The notes below the pieces were generated by a model. The model saw nothing but the letters and a program-made list of their open reading frames with translations, made no database searches and had not been told where the DNA came from. A program made the translations under genes and the position numbers. This document shows positions 1 to 10,110 of a DNA stretch of 64,000 nucleotides, one piece after another; the stretch's first letter is position 1, and every line of letters starts with the position of its first letter. The stretch comes from Microthyrium microscopicum (lineage: Eukaryota > Ascomycota > Dothideomycetes > Microthyriales > Microthyriaceae), in contig MU004236.1 in NCBI GenBank assembly GCA_010405405.1, positions 1,866,070 to 1,930,069 of the forward strand, in the 5' to 3' direction.

Positions 1-1147
1 ATATCCAGAGACCTTAGCTCATGGCACCACGAAGAGAAAGAAAGTGCAAAGGAATAACAAGTGTACTATTCTACGACGAAAACATGATAGCGGTGGCAAT
101 GGTAGAGAGAGCTACCACATGCAAGAAACGCGATCACCATTCATGGAAGCTTTGGGTATTGGCAAGTTATGAAAGTCGTGCAAACAAAACCGTCCAGCCG
201 CCTGGCCAACGGTAGTCCGATTGACTCCATACAGCCTTATCTTACCAAATGAAATGATATGCGACTAGTGGAACTGGTGTTTCTCGCCCACCGAGGCTCA
301 AGTAGCCGCATGTCATATTCATTGGGTTAATAGACGAACGCATTGAGATACAGAAAGGGGCTCTGACGACGTTTGCGTCAATCTTTTGGCAAACTATTTT
401 CTTGGAGTCCAGACCGGGCTAGAAAGTCAGAAGTGTTCATCAGAGGTATCAGGGTTATGGCCGATATAATTGGTATGAGGCGAGTTGCTGAAACATCTTC
501 ACGGGGCAAAACTGGTTCGATGCTGTATCATATGAGGAAACAATGATGCAGACCATTTCCCCGCTTGAAGCATAAACTCTGCAGAAAAATCACTGATAAT
601 GCAGAGAAATCCCGTTCCACGTTTGGGTCAAGTTCTTTTCTTTGATCATGGCTAGTGCTGCGATGGGACATACCGACGACGATGTTTTATTTTCATGGAT
701 ATCTGGACTTGAAATTTGCTGTGATCCTTGGAAATTAATGAGTAAAATTCCAAACGTCAAGCTGAGGCCGATGATAATTGAAGGGGAGTGTCTCTAGTAC
801 TGAACGGATTGTAGTGACCCCGAGGTGATATCCCAATAGCGTTGAGTCTCGTTATCTCTTGAAATATAAGCGGGTTTGATTGTCATCGAGTTCCGGCCTA
901 ACTCGAGATAAGAGATCTTGGTTTCCTGACTTGGGCTAAAGATTCAAACAAAACAATATGGCTGGTTTCTTCGATGGACAGTCAGTGAATGTCCCAATTT
1001 GTAGAAGCTACCATAGCGCGCCCTTGGGGTTCTGAGATACTCTGTCTTTAGTATGGCAAGCTTCGATAGATGTTATTTCGTGATAGGATTGTAGCAGACA
1101 TTCATTATCGAGATCTACCAATTTTATCTAGAATGTAATAGCATTAC

Positions 1148-1170
1148 AGGCTATTAGATAGAAATAGCCT
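1148..1170. repeat. 8-bp perfect inverted repeat (hairpin)
   Basis: AGGCTATT at 1148-1155 is matched by its complement AATAGCCT at 1163-1170 around a 7-nt loop. It sits at the left border of the AT-rich relic and next to the tRNA-like block. It may be part of the same worn element. No function can be assigned. Confidence 0.6.
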
Positions 1171-1197
1171 GTCCAAAAAGCTTAAAAAAGCAAAAAA

Positions 1198-1262
1198 AAG
1201 GCGCCTGTAGGGACCCGGAATTGAACTAGTGGCATGTGTATGCACTAACCGATTCGTAGTAC
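1198..1262 (-). other. tRNA-like relic with box-B-like motif
   Basis: Read on the minus strand, this block holds GGTTAGTGC, resembling part of a tRNA D arm or A box, then AGTTCAATTCC, one or two changes from the box B consensus GGTTCGANTCC. A T run follows just downstream (minus strand), as expected for an RNA polymerase III terminator. The T-arm stem is only partly paired; the mismatches are of the C-to-T type expected from RIP. Best read as a tRNA or tRNA-derived SINE relic, not a working tRNA. Confidence 0.35.
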
Positions 1263-1620
1263 ATTATTTATCTTAGCTTACATTACATTACATCACATCT
1301 ACTAACCTACTTAGGCATAACACGCTTACTAATCTGCATAAATCTTACATATTATTTTTACTTATTCGCGCGAACTATAAATAGATATTACCTTTCTCTA
1401 TATAATATAAGCAATTTAAAGGACCTTTATCTAGCTTCTTAAATAAATATTTGACAGACTATCTAGTATAACATAGTATCTAGATAAATAGCTATTAAAT
1501 ATAAGAGAAAACTAGGCTACTAGTAAATTATATAAAATATATTTCTTAAGAGATATATAACTAATATAAAAGCTATTAGCGACTATAGAAGGGTGTTATT
1601 CTATTAATTATTTGCCATAA
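1263..1620. repeat. AT-rich, probably RIP-worn repeat segment
   Basis: About 350 bp of TA-rich DNA with very few G or C runs and no open frame, in sharp contrast with both flanks. The texture is like the body of the worn transposon at 32.4-35.5 kb. I saw no matching termini, so the family is unknown. Confidence 0.45.
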
Positions 1621-1839
1621 TAGCAACAGAGTGTCTCCAAAACCCTAGGGCGCGCTATGGTATTCCTACAATTCTGCTGGGTGGAATATCAACCATCAAC
1701 CATTGACCAACTAAGCACATTCCTAGCTCTAATAACAAGATCATTTACCATGATGGTACGATCTCAAAAAGAACTGCTGATGTAGCCCAACTTATCCGAT
1801 TCTAGTAACCATGTCGAACTCATCTCTTAAACAGCCAAA

Positions 1840-3638
1840 TTACAATCGTGAACTCTCCCCAATAGCATAAAACTCCACCTCCCCAATCATCGTCCTCGCC
1901 GGAATAGTAACACAAATCGGAAAATCCCCATAATCCGGATCCTCATTCGGCATAACCGCCACCAACCCACCCCTCGTCTCATCACCATTCAGCGTCCTCA
2001 ACGTCCTCAACTCCCCCGTCTCTCTATCTGCCACCAACTTCTCCTCAAACCTCAAGATGCCGGTAAACTCTGCCGCCGAGCTAAGCGACCTTCCACGTAC
2101 CTGGAACCCCCAGCCGATGAGCAGGAATTTAGCGCCACCAAGATGGATTATCATGCCGGCGCCGGGACCGGACTTGCCAAAGACGAAGGCGCGTTCAATG
2201 CGTAGTTCCCAGTCGCCAAAGTGTTTGATGATGGATTGGAAGCGGTCGGATGCGTTTTTGGTGATCTCGTCGAAGTAGAAACCGATGGAAGAGTTTGGTC
2301 TGCGTTGTGCTTCGAGAACGATTTGCGAGACGGATGATAGGAGGCCGTAGTGTTTTGTGAAAGGGTTGGTTTTTGGCTCGAGGGTGTCAATGCCGAACGG
2401 AGATACACCTATTGCTTGATGTGACCCGTACGCCACCCAGATACGTCGTGCGCCGTGTTCGTCTCTTCGCTGCTCGGCGATAAAGAGAGGCTGGTTTTTG
2501 TGGCGATACTTGGCACATGAGGTTGTGTAGTCGTTGAGATAGACGTCCGGCGTGATCATGTCGAGGTTTGGTGCAAACCGCTGCCAGATGTCGAGAACGT
2601 TTGTTGTCCCGCCTCCCGATGGATAGCCTCCTGGTTCCTTGCCACCTCCTACGAACGCTGGGAACGTATTGTCAGCGTCGTAGTTGTTCTGCCATACATT
2701 CGTGTAAAGTGGAAGAGGATATTCCTTCTTGCCTGCGGCTGCAACCTCATTCAGATACAATGAATAGTGATAAGCCATAAACAACTCATCCGTCTGCGGC
2801 CCAACACCAAAAACCTCCTCCCACGACCCAGACGATGTCGAATTCGCTTTAAAAAAGTCCAAATTTGGCTTGCAATCCGCATGTAACTTCTCAAAGTCAC
2901 TGCTCAAAAACTCGACCAACGCCTTTGGAACGGGCTCCAAAAACTTCTTAGTAGCAGCAGGACTTGCATCTCGACCTGATCCTGTCAGTATCAAACCCCT
3001 TCAAAAAGCTGAAAGCCTTACTATCACCAAGCAGCCCACATTCATTCTCAACCTGCACCATCAGTACCGTCGAATATTCCTCATCAATCTTCCTCAAAAA
3101 CCGCATCAATTCTCCAAAGGCACTCGCATCCGCCCTCTTCGCCTCCTCATCAAAGATCGACAACACATCCGCCGTTTTCAACACGCCCCTCGCCTTGCGC
3201 AACTTGGCTCTTGGAAAGCGCTTTGGATCCGTCTTGATCCACGATGGCACATATGTAGAAACACCTACAACATCACTTAATGATCCCATCCAGTGCAGTA
3301 TATCTTTGGGTGCATATCTTACCATTCTTAAAACTCCCAAACCACAAAATCACCAACCGCAATCCATGAGCCCTGGCACCAAGCACAAGTTTCTCCACCC
3401 CTTCGAAATCAAACTGGCCCTCGATCTTCTCGATATTTTCCCATGTCACGCAGCCGAGTACTGTATTGATATTTGCAGCTTTTAGTTTGGGCCAGACTTC
3501 ATTCATATACTCGGCGGACGTCAGGGCGGAGTTTTGGAGTTCGGCGCCTAGGACTAGAAAGGGTTTGCCATGGACGATTAGTTGTGAAGACGTTTCTGTT
3601 TTCCGGAAATGAGGGATCTTTGAAGTCGTTGTTACCAT
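1840..3638 (-). CDS. GH35-type beta-galactosidase-like hydrolase (DUF5597 type)
   Basis: Predicted glycoside hydrolase of the GH35/GH42-like TIM-barrel group with the C-terminal DUF5597-type region; family members remove terminal beta-galactosyl residues. Three exons on the minus strand: 3323-3638, 3022-3264 and 1840-2975, giving 564 residues. The introns are 58 and 46 bp with GTAAG donors. The join GDS/RDASPAAT restores a conserved-looking stretch that is broken in the unspliced frames. The likely acid/base is the Glu in VQVENE (about residue 180), and the likely nucleophile is the Glu in LFIAEQ (about 354). No signal peptide is evident, so the enzyme is probably intracellular and would act on imported oligosaccharides. 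Length suits the family. The exact substrate is unknown. The next gene upstream is dsk2, on the same strand. Confidence 0.88.
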
Positions 3639-4468
3639 ACTTGGGAATGTTAGTATACGGGTAATGTGAATGGTGGTATTGAAGATGTAGGTAAGAGAGC
3701 TAGTTGATGCCGAGGCCGGTTGATGTTATATGTGAATGTTGTTACCAGGTATCTGGTTTGTAAACCGGGTAGCTTTTGTGCCCCTGGTTTGATTATATAT
3801 ATGACGGATGATGCTGTAGCAATATCAGGAAGATCTCTCTATATTCTGACCATGCTGAAATTGGAGATCCACTCAGTGTTTGCTGTATTAATAACCACGG
3901 AAATGCTGTAGTTACAAGTCTTCTGAACCATTCAAGTACTCCTAGAAACATACAAATACCAATGCAATCCGCGCTGCATGACAATATGAGCTTCTATTAT
4001 TGGTTAGCTATTCCCCGCCATATGCATATCAATATAAATACCTGTCAGCGATCAAGTGGGTCCTGCTGCATCAGGACTACTTTGTAGTACTCATACTGTT
4101 ATTCGAATTCAACGAGGGAGCTGTAATCCAGAGCCAGTGTCAGTAAGATCACCTTCGAAAGCCAATATAGGAACATGAAGTTTTCATTGCGTGATCGTGG
4201 TATGCCTACCATTTACTTCGCTGAGAACTATTACCCCATCAGCAAACTCAAAAACGAGTGCCAACAGTACACACATTAATACAAGTCTTGATATGAATAC
4301 AAGCGAAGATCGTGTGTAATCATAAAGAAGAACTAATCAATACTCCCGAAGATGCATTAAACAATGCCAATTCTCGGAGTCCAAAATCATGCGCTTGCCA
4401 ATTCGAGGATTCAGAACCTCTGTCCATGCCAACGCTTCATCCATTCCACCCTGATCCACAATGTTCAG
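3639..4468. other. Intergenic, promoter of the GH35 gene
   Basis: About 830 bp without a supported gene between the GH35 start and the dsk2 stop. It must hold the GH35 promoter and the dsk2 3' end. Short open frames here lack homology features. I saw no clear motif or repeat. Confidence 0.5.
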
Positions 4469-5936
4469 CTACTGAAATAAATACTCTATCGCACCCTGTA
4501 CATTACCACCACTTCTCCGCAACGCCGCAACGTTGCGATCAAAGTCGGTACAGCCCATCTCATTGAGCTGCCGTAGCTGATCAGCGTACTGCTCTTCTGG
4601 TGGTCGAGTATCTGCCGGCGCCTGTGGTGTTGAATCTGCACCACCACCGAACATTGCAGCCCATGGATTCGCCGCACCGTCTCCTCCGAAGCCGCCAGCA
4701 GGTAAGCCTCCGAGGCCACCAAGACCACCTAGACCGCCTGCTCCAGCACCGGCGCCACCGAGTCCACCGAGTCCACCGAGTCCGCCAGCACCGCCCATTG
4801 ATCCGGCGATTTGTTGAAAGTCTGGGTTTTGCATGAGCCGCATCATGGCACCGAGTTGATCAGAGCTTGGAGCTGGTGGCCCTTGACCTGGAGCTCCACC
4901 TGCTCCACCCAGAAGTGCTTCTAGACCAGCAAGAGGATTTGCTGCACCAGCTGGGTTGTTTGGTGTTTCTGTGGAAGATGAGTTTGGTGGTTGAGATCCT
5001 GCGCCTGGGCCGAACAAGGCAGCAAATGGATTGGCTCCAGGTGGCATGCTGAAAGGGAATGGTTGACCAGCACCACCAGGTAACGCGCCTGCATTGGGAG
5101 TCGCATTTTGTCCTTCTTGGCCTGGAGCCTGACCTTCACCAGTGTTGTCTGTTTGGCCTGGAGCCGGAAAATTGCCCCGAGACCGCGTCGAATCCATTTG
5201 TTGTTGTTGGCGAATTTGCATTCGAATCACTTCAGGGTTAAGCATCATACGCCGAAATTGAGGATTCTGAAACATTTGCCGTGCCATGGGATTGTCTCTC
5301 ATCATCGGACTATTCAACATCATCTCTTGGAAGGCTGGATTGTCCATCATTTCGTTCATTTGTTGCATCATGTTAGGATTATCGAGCATTCGTTCGAGAC
5401 TTTCGGGATCCATTCCACTACCACTCATCTGTGCTATGTTAGCCATCGACTGTTGAACTGGAGGAATTTGATTGTAGGCATACACCACCGTCAGCGCCAA
5501 ATGAGTCTAGACTTGGCAGGCCGTGAAAGCCAGCGTATCTCGCACCCGTCAGTCCAGCAAGTACATTATTGCCCGTTCCAGCTGCTATGTTGGTAGGGAC
5601 GTTCGCAGCAGGTGCTGGAGTAGCTCCGGTGGAGGACGCAGCAGGATTCTGTCGAACATTGCTGGCTGCGCTCTTGACTAGATGTACGGTATGGCCTTCC
5701 TTGATCTTCGCACTCGCTAGGGTATCGGTGTCTTTCAGTACTCGTCCAGAGAAGATAAGGCGTTGTCGATTTGCTGGTGTGTCGGCATAGTCGGCAGCTG
5801 CCAGCTTTTCTTTCAGTTCCGCAACAGTAGCGCTATCTGCCATGGAGACAGGGTATTTTGTGGTGTCTGATAGGCGGACGAGAAAGTTAATCTGAGAGCC
5901 ATCTTGAGATGCTGAGGATGGCTCTGCATCAGCCAT
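4469..5936 (-). CDS. dsk2: Dsk2/ubiquilin, proteasome shuttle factor
   Basis: Ubiquilin-family shuttle that binds ubiquitinated proteins through a C-terminal UBA domain and the proteasome through an N-terminal ubiquitin-like domain. Two exons (5484-5936 and 4469-5428) give 470 residues. The 55-bp intron has donor GTATGC, branch site GCTAAC and a CACAG acceptor, and splicing yields DGG/MSGSGMDPES. Visible parts: UBL at about 15-88; a conserved GLTGARYAG linker; an STI1-like Asn/Met-rich region with NPAFQEMM and NPQFRRMM repeats; a long Pro/Gly-rich linker with GGL repeats; and a UBA domain at about 426-470 ending in GAIEYLF. It acts in the cytosol and nucleus in ERAD and protein quality control. 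Family assignment is firm. Confidence 0.95.
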
Positions 5937-7109
5937 TGTGAGAGATTGTAATCGTTTGCTGGTTCAGAACGCGAAGAGGCCTGATGGACAGGGCGACGAG
6001 GGGTTGCGCAGTGGCGGGAAGGAGCTGCGGATTGCAAATCGTTTAAGTATTTTGTATTGGGGTGTATTGGTGGGATGGCGAGGTAATAGATAATGGTGAG
6101 AGAGTGAGTTTATTGTACTAAGGTTTATAGGTGTGATGAAGTAAAGGATATCAACGAGCAATGAGAGAGAAAGGCCGGCAATTGTAGGAGCAGGAGCAGG
6201 TGACGTTTGGGATGGTTAAGGAAGGAGCTGGTGGTGCCTTGTGGCAGGAGCAACGGCACGGCAGTGGCGGGACTTGCCTCAAGTAGCTGGAGCTTCCTTC
6301 CTTCTGTGCCAACATCCTGGAGAGCTTCCATCTGGCCTTCTATTCACTTCCAATATCTTCTCAGAGTTCTATAACCCATCAGTTCTGTTTCATGCCCTTA
6401 CAGTGATACTGTTATAAAAAAACAAGCTGTCTTATCAAAGCGACACCTTTTCAACCACTCAAATATAACATCACGGACGAATGAGCTCATGTCATACATG
6501 TCTTCAAAATTTCAGAGACAACATCACCATCACAGATTCAACGGATTACAGATCAGTCCATTGTACTGAACATTTACTATAGACACTAGTTACTATGCTG
6601 TATAAATTATTGTGATGATGGATGGAATGGCGCTCAAGGACATGTGAAGTGTCTTTCATACTGAGCCACCCATAGCAATGTATGAATTGAGTACGTGCAC
6701 ATCAAAAACACTACCAAAATACTGTGAAAGACAATTTGGAAAGGCGAGGATATCACATCAGGATATCAAGTTCAGATTATTGATTTGTATATGATTGTAT
6801 GATCATCCCCATGATCTTTTCATTATCCACTCATCATAGTATATAAACAAATCATATCTCAAGCCAAATATAGGCCAAATATGTACCCAAAGTAGAAACA
6901 TTTCTCTTTAGATTTTTCCTCCAAAATAGCGCAAATATATACCCAACTCAAAAACAAGCGCTTCGTCTCATCTGTGGGTATCAAGTTGACTTCTGCAGTT
7001 CTGGGCCTTCCCAATCAAAACATATCCAATGCAACGCCAAACAAGATGCTATCAAAAAAAGCTATAAACAGAATGAAACAAGAATATCCAAGGAGTCAGC
7101 GCCTTTGAC
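5937..7109. other. Intergenic, dsk2 promoter region
   Basis: About 1.2 kb with no supported gene. The part near 5940-6350 is the dsk2 5' flank; the rest is the 3' flank of the unknown gene at 7110. Minus-strand open frames at 5964-6331 are short, of biased composition and overlap the promoter, so I do not call them. Confidence 0.5.
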
Positions 7110-7853
7110 TCAGGGCGGCGGTTTTATCAAGCGTCGTCGATGCGCTCGTTCTTTCCGCACCCGTATCCGTTTCTGTATATAGTTTGCTCGCGGCGCCATA
7201 TCGCGCGATCGCCGATAAGATAGCATTGGCGACGTGGGATCTTCGGGAATTGTTTCTGTACTGATTGTGTCTGGTTGATGTGAAGGAGATGGCGATTTTG
7301 ATGTGGAAGGAGTGATGAAATTCAGTTCGGGAACTGAAAAGTCTGTGGGGAGGGATTCTAGATAGGCTTCTACATCGTTCATTTTTGATAGATGAGGTTG
7401 ATAACGCGTACTTGACTGCCGTTGAGCACGTCGGGCATTGCTCAGTGATGTATTGGTGAGTGATGCATTGTTTCGTCTCTGATGTGTTGGGAGTGATGGA
7501 GCACGCATTTGGAGATCCAATGAGTTTATTGAAGGACGGCTGGATGAAGGAGATGGATATGCGTATGTATTGGTGGTTGCGAGATTTGCCTGGCCGAATT
7601 GTGATGCCAGGAGAGATAGATCAAGCGCTGAGACGTCTTTTGAATCTGGTGCAATGTCTTCAATTGGTGTGTCCAAGAATGAGTCGACTCGTCGTGGTTG
7701 TTGTGAGCCAAAGGAGAAACCAGTCAACATGGAGTGCAAGTCAGTTGGCGGCGATAGTCGAGAGTCGCGATCCAAATCCATCAGGTCAGACTGGTGTTTG
7801 TGCTGTGTGCTACCATCGGGCAGGTCAGCGGGATTGGGAGGAGGAGGATTCAT
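7110..7853 (-). CDS. Unknown, largely disordered basic protein
   Basis: Single-exon frame of 247 residues that I do not recognise. It is rich in Ser, Pro, Asn and Thr, with polar low-complexity sequence over most of its length. Short conserved-looking islands are LHSMLTGFSFGSQQ, MNDVEAYLESLPTDF and TIPEDPTSPMLSYRRSRD. The C-terminus is strongly basic (KRIRVRKERAHRRR), compatible with a nuclear localisation signal or nucleic-acid contact. There is no signal peptide or membrane segment. The frame is uninterrupted and its codon use looks like that of its neighbours. It may be a regulatory or adaptor protein restricted to filamentous ascomycetes, but that is inference. Confidence 0.6.
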   Translation of the reverse strand: MNPPPPNPADLPDGSTQHKHQSDLMDLDRDSRLSPPTDLHSMLTGFSFGSQQPRRVDSFLDTPIEDIAPDSKDVSALDLSLLASQFGQANLATTNTYAYPSPSSSRPSINSLDLQMRAPSLPTHQRRNNASLTNTSLSNARRAQRQSSTRYQPHLSKMNDVEAYLESLPTDFSVPELNFITPSTSKSPSPSHQPDTISTETIPEDPTSPMLSYRRSRDMAPRANYIQKRIRVRKERAHRRRLIKPPP

Positions 7854-10110
7854 GATGGGCGATCTGCGTGTTGAACATGACGACCCAGAAAGCTGGGAAG
7901 GATGAAGAAAGGCGATGTAGGCACCGGCAGCAGGGAGGCGGAAAGTTTGAGCAAAGACATGCAGAAGAACAAGCGGGGGTGCAACCCTTTCAAGGCCAAT
8001 GATACGAGCTTCTGTGCTGGATGGCGCTTTTTTAGTTCCAGCTGGACGAAAGACAAAAGTCCTGACCTGGTGCCGACCTCAAGTTGGTCTGGTAGTTCTT
8101 ACCACACAGAGACTAGCTGACGGCTCGAAGCGCTGAACTTAAGAGCAATGACGGTATGCAACTGGAGGTTGGTCGCTAAGGTACCATACAGATCAAGATC
8201 AATGTTCAACAGAAAACTCTGCTGAAGTTCCTGATCATATCATGATGTAGATTGATGGTCCCGACAGCGAATGTCACATTACAATTTCACCTGCAGGTCG
8301 TCTATCCTGGCACTGTAGGCTGAATACCTCCACTTGGGGCCAGTCACGCAAGTTGCTTCTGAATCCTTCATCATCTACGGATATTTCAAGTAGTAGGACC
8401 ATGAGCACAGTGCGCTTTTTTGACCAGGAACAGGGGCAATATACACTCTGTTCCTGGTTCACTGCAACCTTTGATTATTAGTTAAACGGCCCAGCAGACT
8501 GAATAATGGAAATTGAGGGCAAGCTGCAACACGCGATCCGAGCAACGTGGTCTTGACAAGGTCAACAAGCGTCGATGATCAGGGTACTCTAGAGTAGGAA
8601 GGAGATCGGCGAAAACAGTCAAGTGCGAGAAACCACTAACTGGGTCCAACCAATCACATCTTTCCCCCTTCGGATACGCCCGCGTCCCCAAAAGTCGGGA
8701 TTTTGGAAAAGTTTGGAACTTGGGTTTTGGCCCTTGGGATCATTCAACTGCACAATTCTTTACATCTTCAAGGTTTTGCCTCTATTTTGTCTCAGATAAT
8801 AAATGGTTTCAGTAAAGTCTTTGTCATTAGATCTCTTCAATTACTGCGAACTACTCTAAAAAGGCTGGAAGAGCCTGCGAAGAAACCATCTGATTATTCA
8901 CGGCGACCACTTTAGGAGACCGACATGGAGACCGAGGAGAACCTTTCCTGCGCCGCCTTGCTTGACGGTCTAGACCCTTATGCAGGACGACGTTGACATC
9001 CAAGCATCTGTTGGTGGAGATGTACAACACACACACACCTCAAACATCAAAATCAGCGAGTGGCTCTTAACTTGAATCCTTCGCGCCTCAGCCTCTTCTT
9101 ATGTCGCGTGTGCCACGGCCTAGATCATCTCCGAGGCCGAGAATGATTGAAGCCAATGAACCTTGGCCAGGAGACTTTTCTAGCCAGAGCGAAATATCTC
9201 GAACATACAAACAATATCCCTGTTACCTTAAAGCCACAGAGCGGAGACTGTGTTGTGTACCATTGACACGGCGCGTATTGATCGGATGTCCCCACGCCTC
9301 AGAAAGCAGTCTACTTATTCCTACAAAGTCTAGCCATGAGCTCGAATCTCGGTATTCGTTGTGGATTAGGAGGAAAACGCCCCCGACACTGGGCACATTG
9401 AACGAGTAAGAGTAAGGCAGTCGGGGTTAGAAGTTAACATTGGCCTGCACCGAACGCAGTAAGCGACATATCTAGTATACCTAGGTATGCAAGTATCGGA
9501 TACTTCCAACTGCCATTAAAGATCTTTGTCAGCTCTGTGGTCCGTCAACTTCCAAGAACTAGCAGTCGGGAAGCGGCAGCTTCCACCACCTGCATGAGTA
9601 CATCACGCCATGGCGAACCCAAATTCTCAAGAGCCCAATTTCCTGGAGCCATCTGAGATTCTGGATGCCAGACCTCGATCCCCATTTCCATGGAAGATGT
9701 CGCGTGGGTGGGGACTGGGGAAATCCCCCTTGAAGCCACATGGAAATTCTAGAAGCCTGTTGTGGACAGTTGCGGACGGTTGCTGAAAATAATAGGTCTT
9801 GTCTCGCCGCACGTCAAGTGTTTGGGCTTGGACGAATCGAGTAGTGGCGTAATGTGCGATAACTTCTAGACCCCGACTTGTTGGAATTGCGTTGCTTGCG
9901 AAATGTACCGAGTAGACTCATGTGCTTTTGGCTACTTAGAAATGTTCGGGATGGGAGGACAACTTTGCATGGTGTCATTGATGCTTTTCGAAATATAGTG
10001 TCAAGTACAAGTCACAGACCTCGTCTACCCAGACTGCCATGAGAGCCCCCAGCAAATGGTGAGTCCTGCTTGCGCTTACATTAAAGTAGACATTATACAA
10101 CTCTACAACA
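7854..10110. other. Long intergenic region
   Basis: About 2.3 kb with no supported gene. The part up to about 8.7 kb is the promoter side of the unknown 7110-7853 gene; the part near 10.1 kb is the 3' flank of nup85. Several short open frames on both strands overlap one another and lack domain signals. A (CA)n-type run occurs near 9030. No tRNA or terminal repeats were seen. Confidence 0.45.

Larger units (their letters stand above)
1..1839. other. Intergenic stretch, AT-rich repeat relic in its right half
   Basis: No supported gene. The left 1.1 kb has ordinary base composition and only one short open frame (21-215) without recognisable features. From about 1140 to 1620 the sequence becomes very AT-rich, with TA-dense runs and no open frame, and carries a short hairpin and a tRNA-like block (listed separately). 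This looks like a worn repeat. Its outer limits are not clear and I saw no terminal repeats. Confidence 0.6.

Noticed and set aside
21-215. 64-codon open frame at the left edge
   Set aside because: Basic, biased composition, no domain or signal features and no partner exon found.
5429-5483. A frameshift in dsk2 between the UBL and STI1 parts
   Set aside because: A 55-bp intron with GTATGC donor, GCTAAC branch and CAG acceptor explains the frame change.
5964-6331. Overlapping minus-strand open frames upstream of dsk2
   Set aside because: They lie in the dsk2 promoter, are short and Leu/Ser/Pro-biased and show no homology features.
9030-9040. Short CA microsatellite as a notable repeat
   Set aside because: Only a few units long; expected by chance in a fungal intergenic region.
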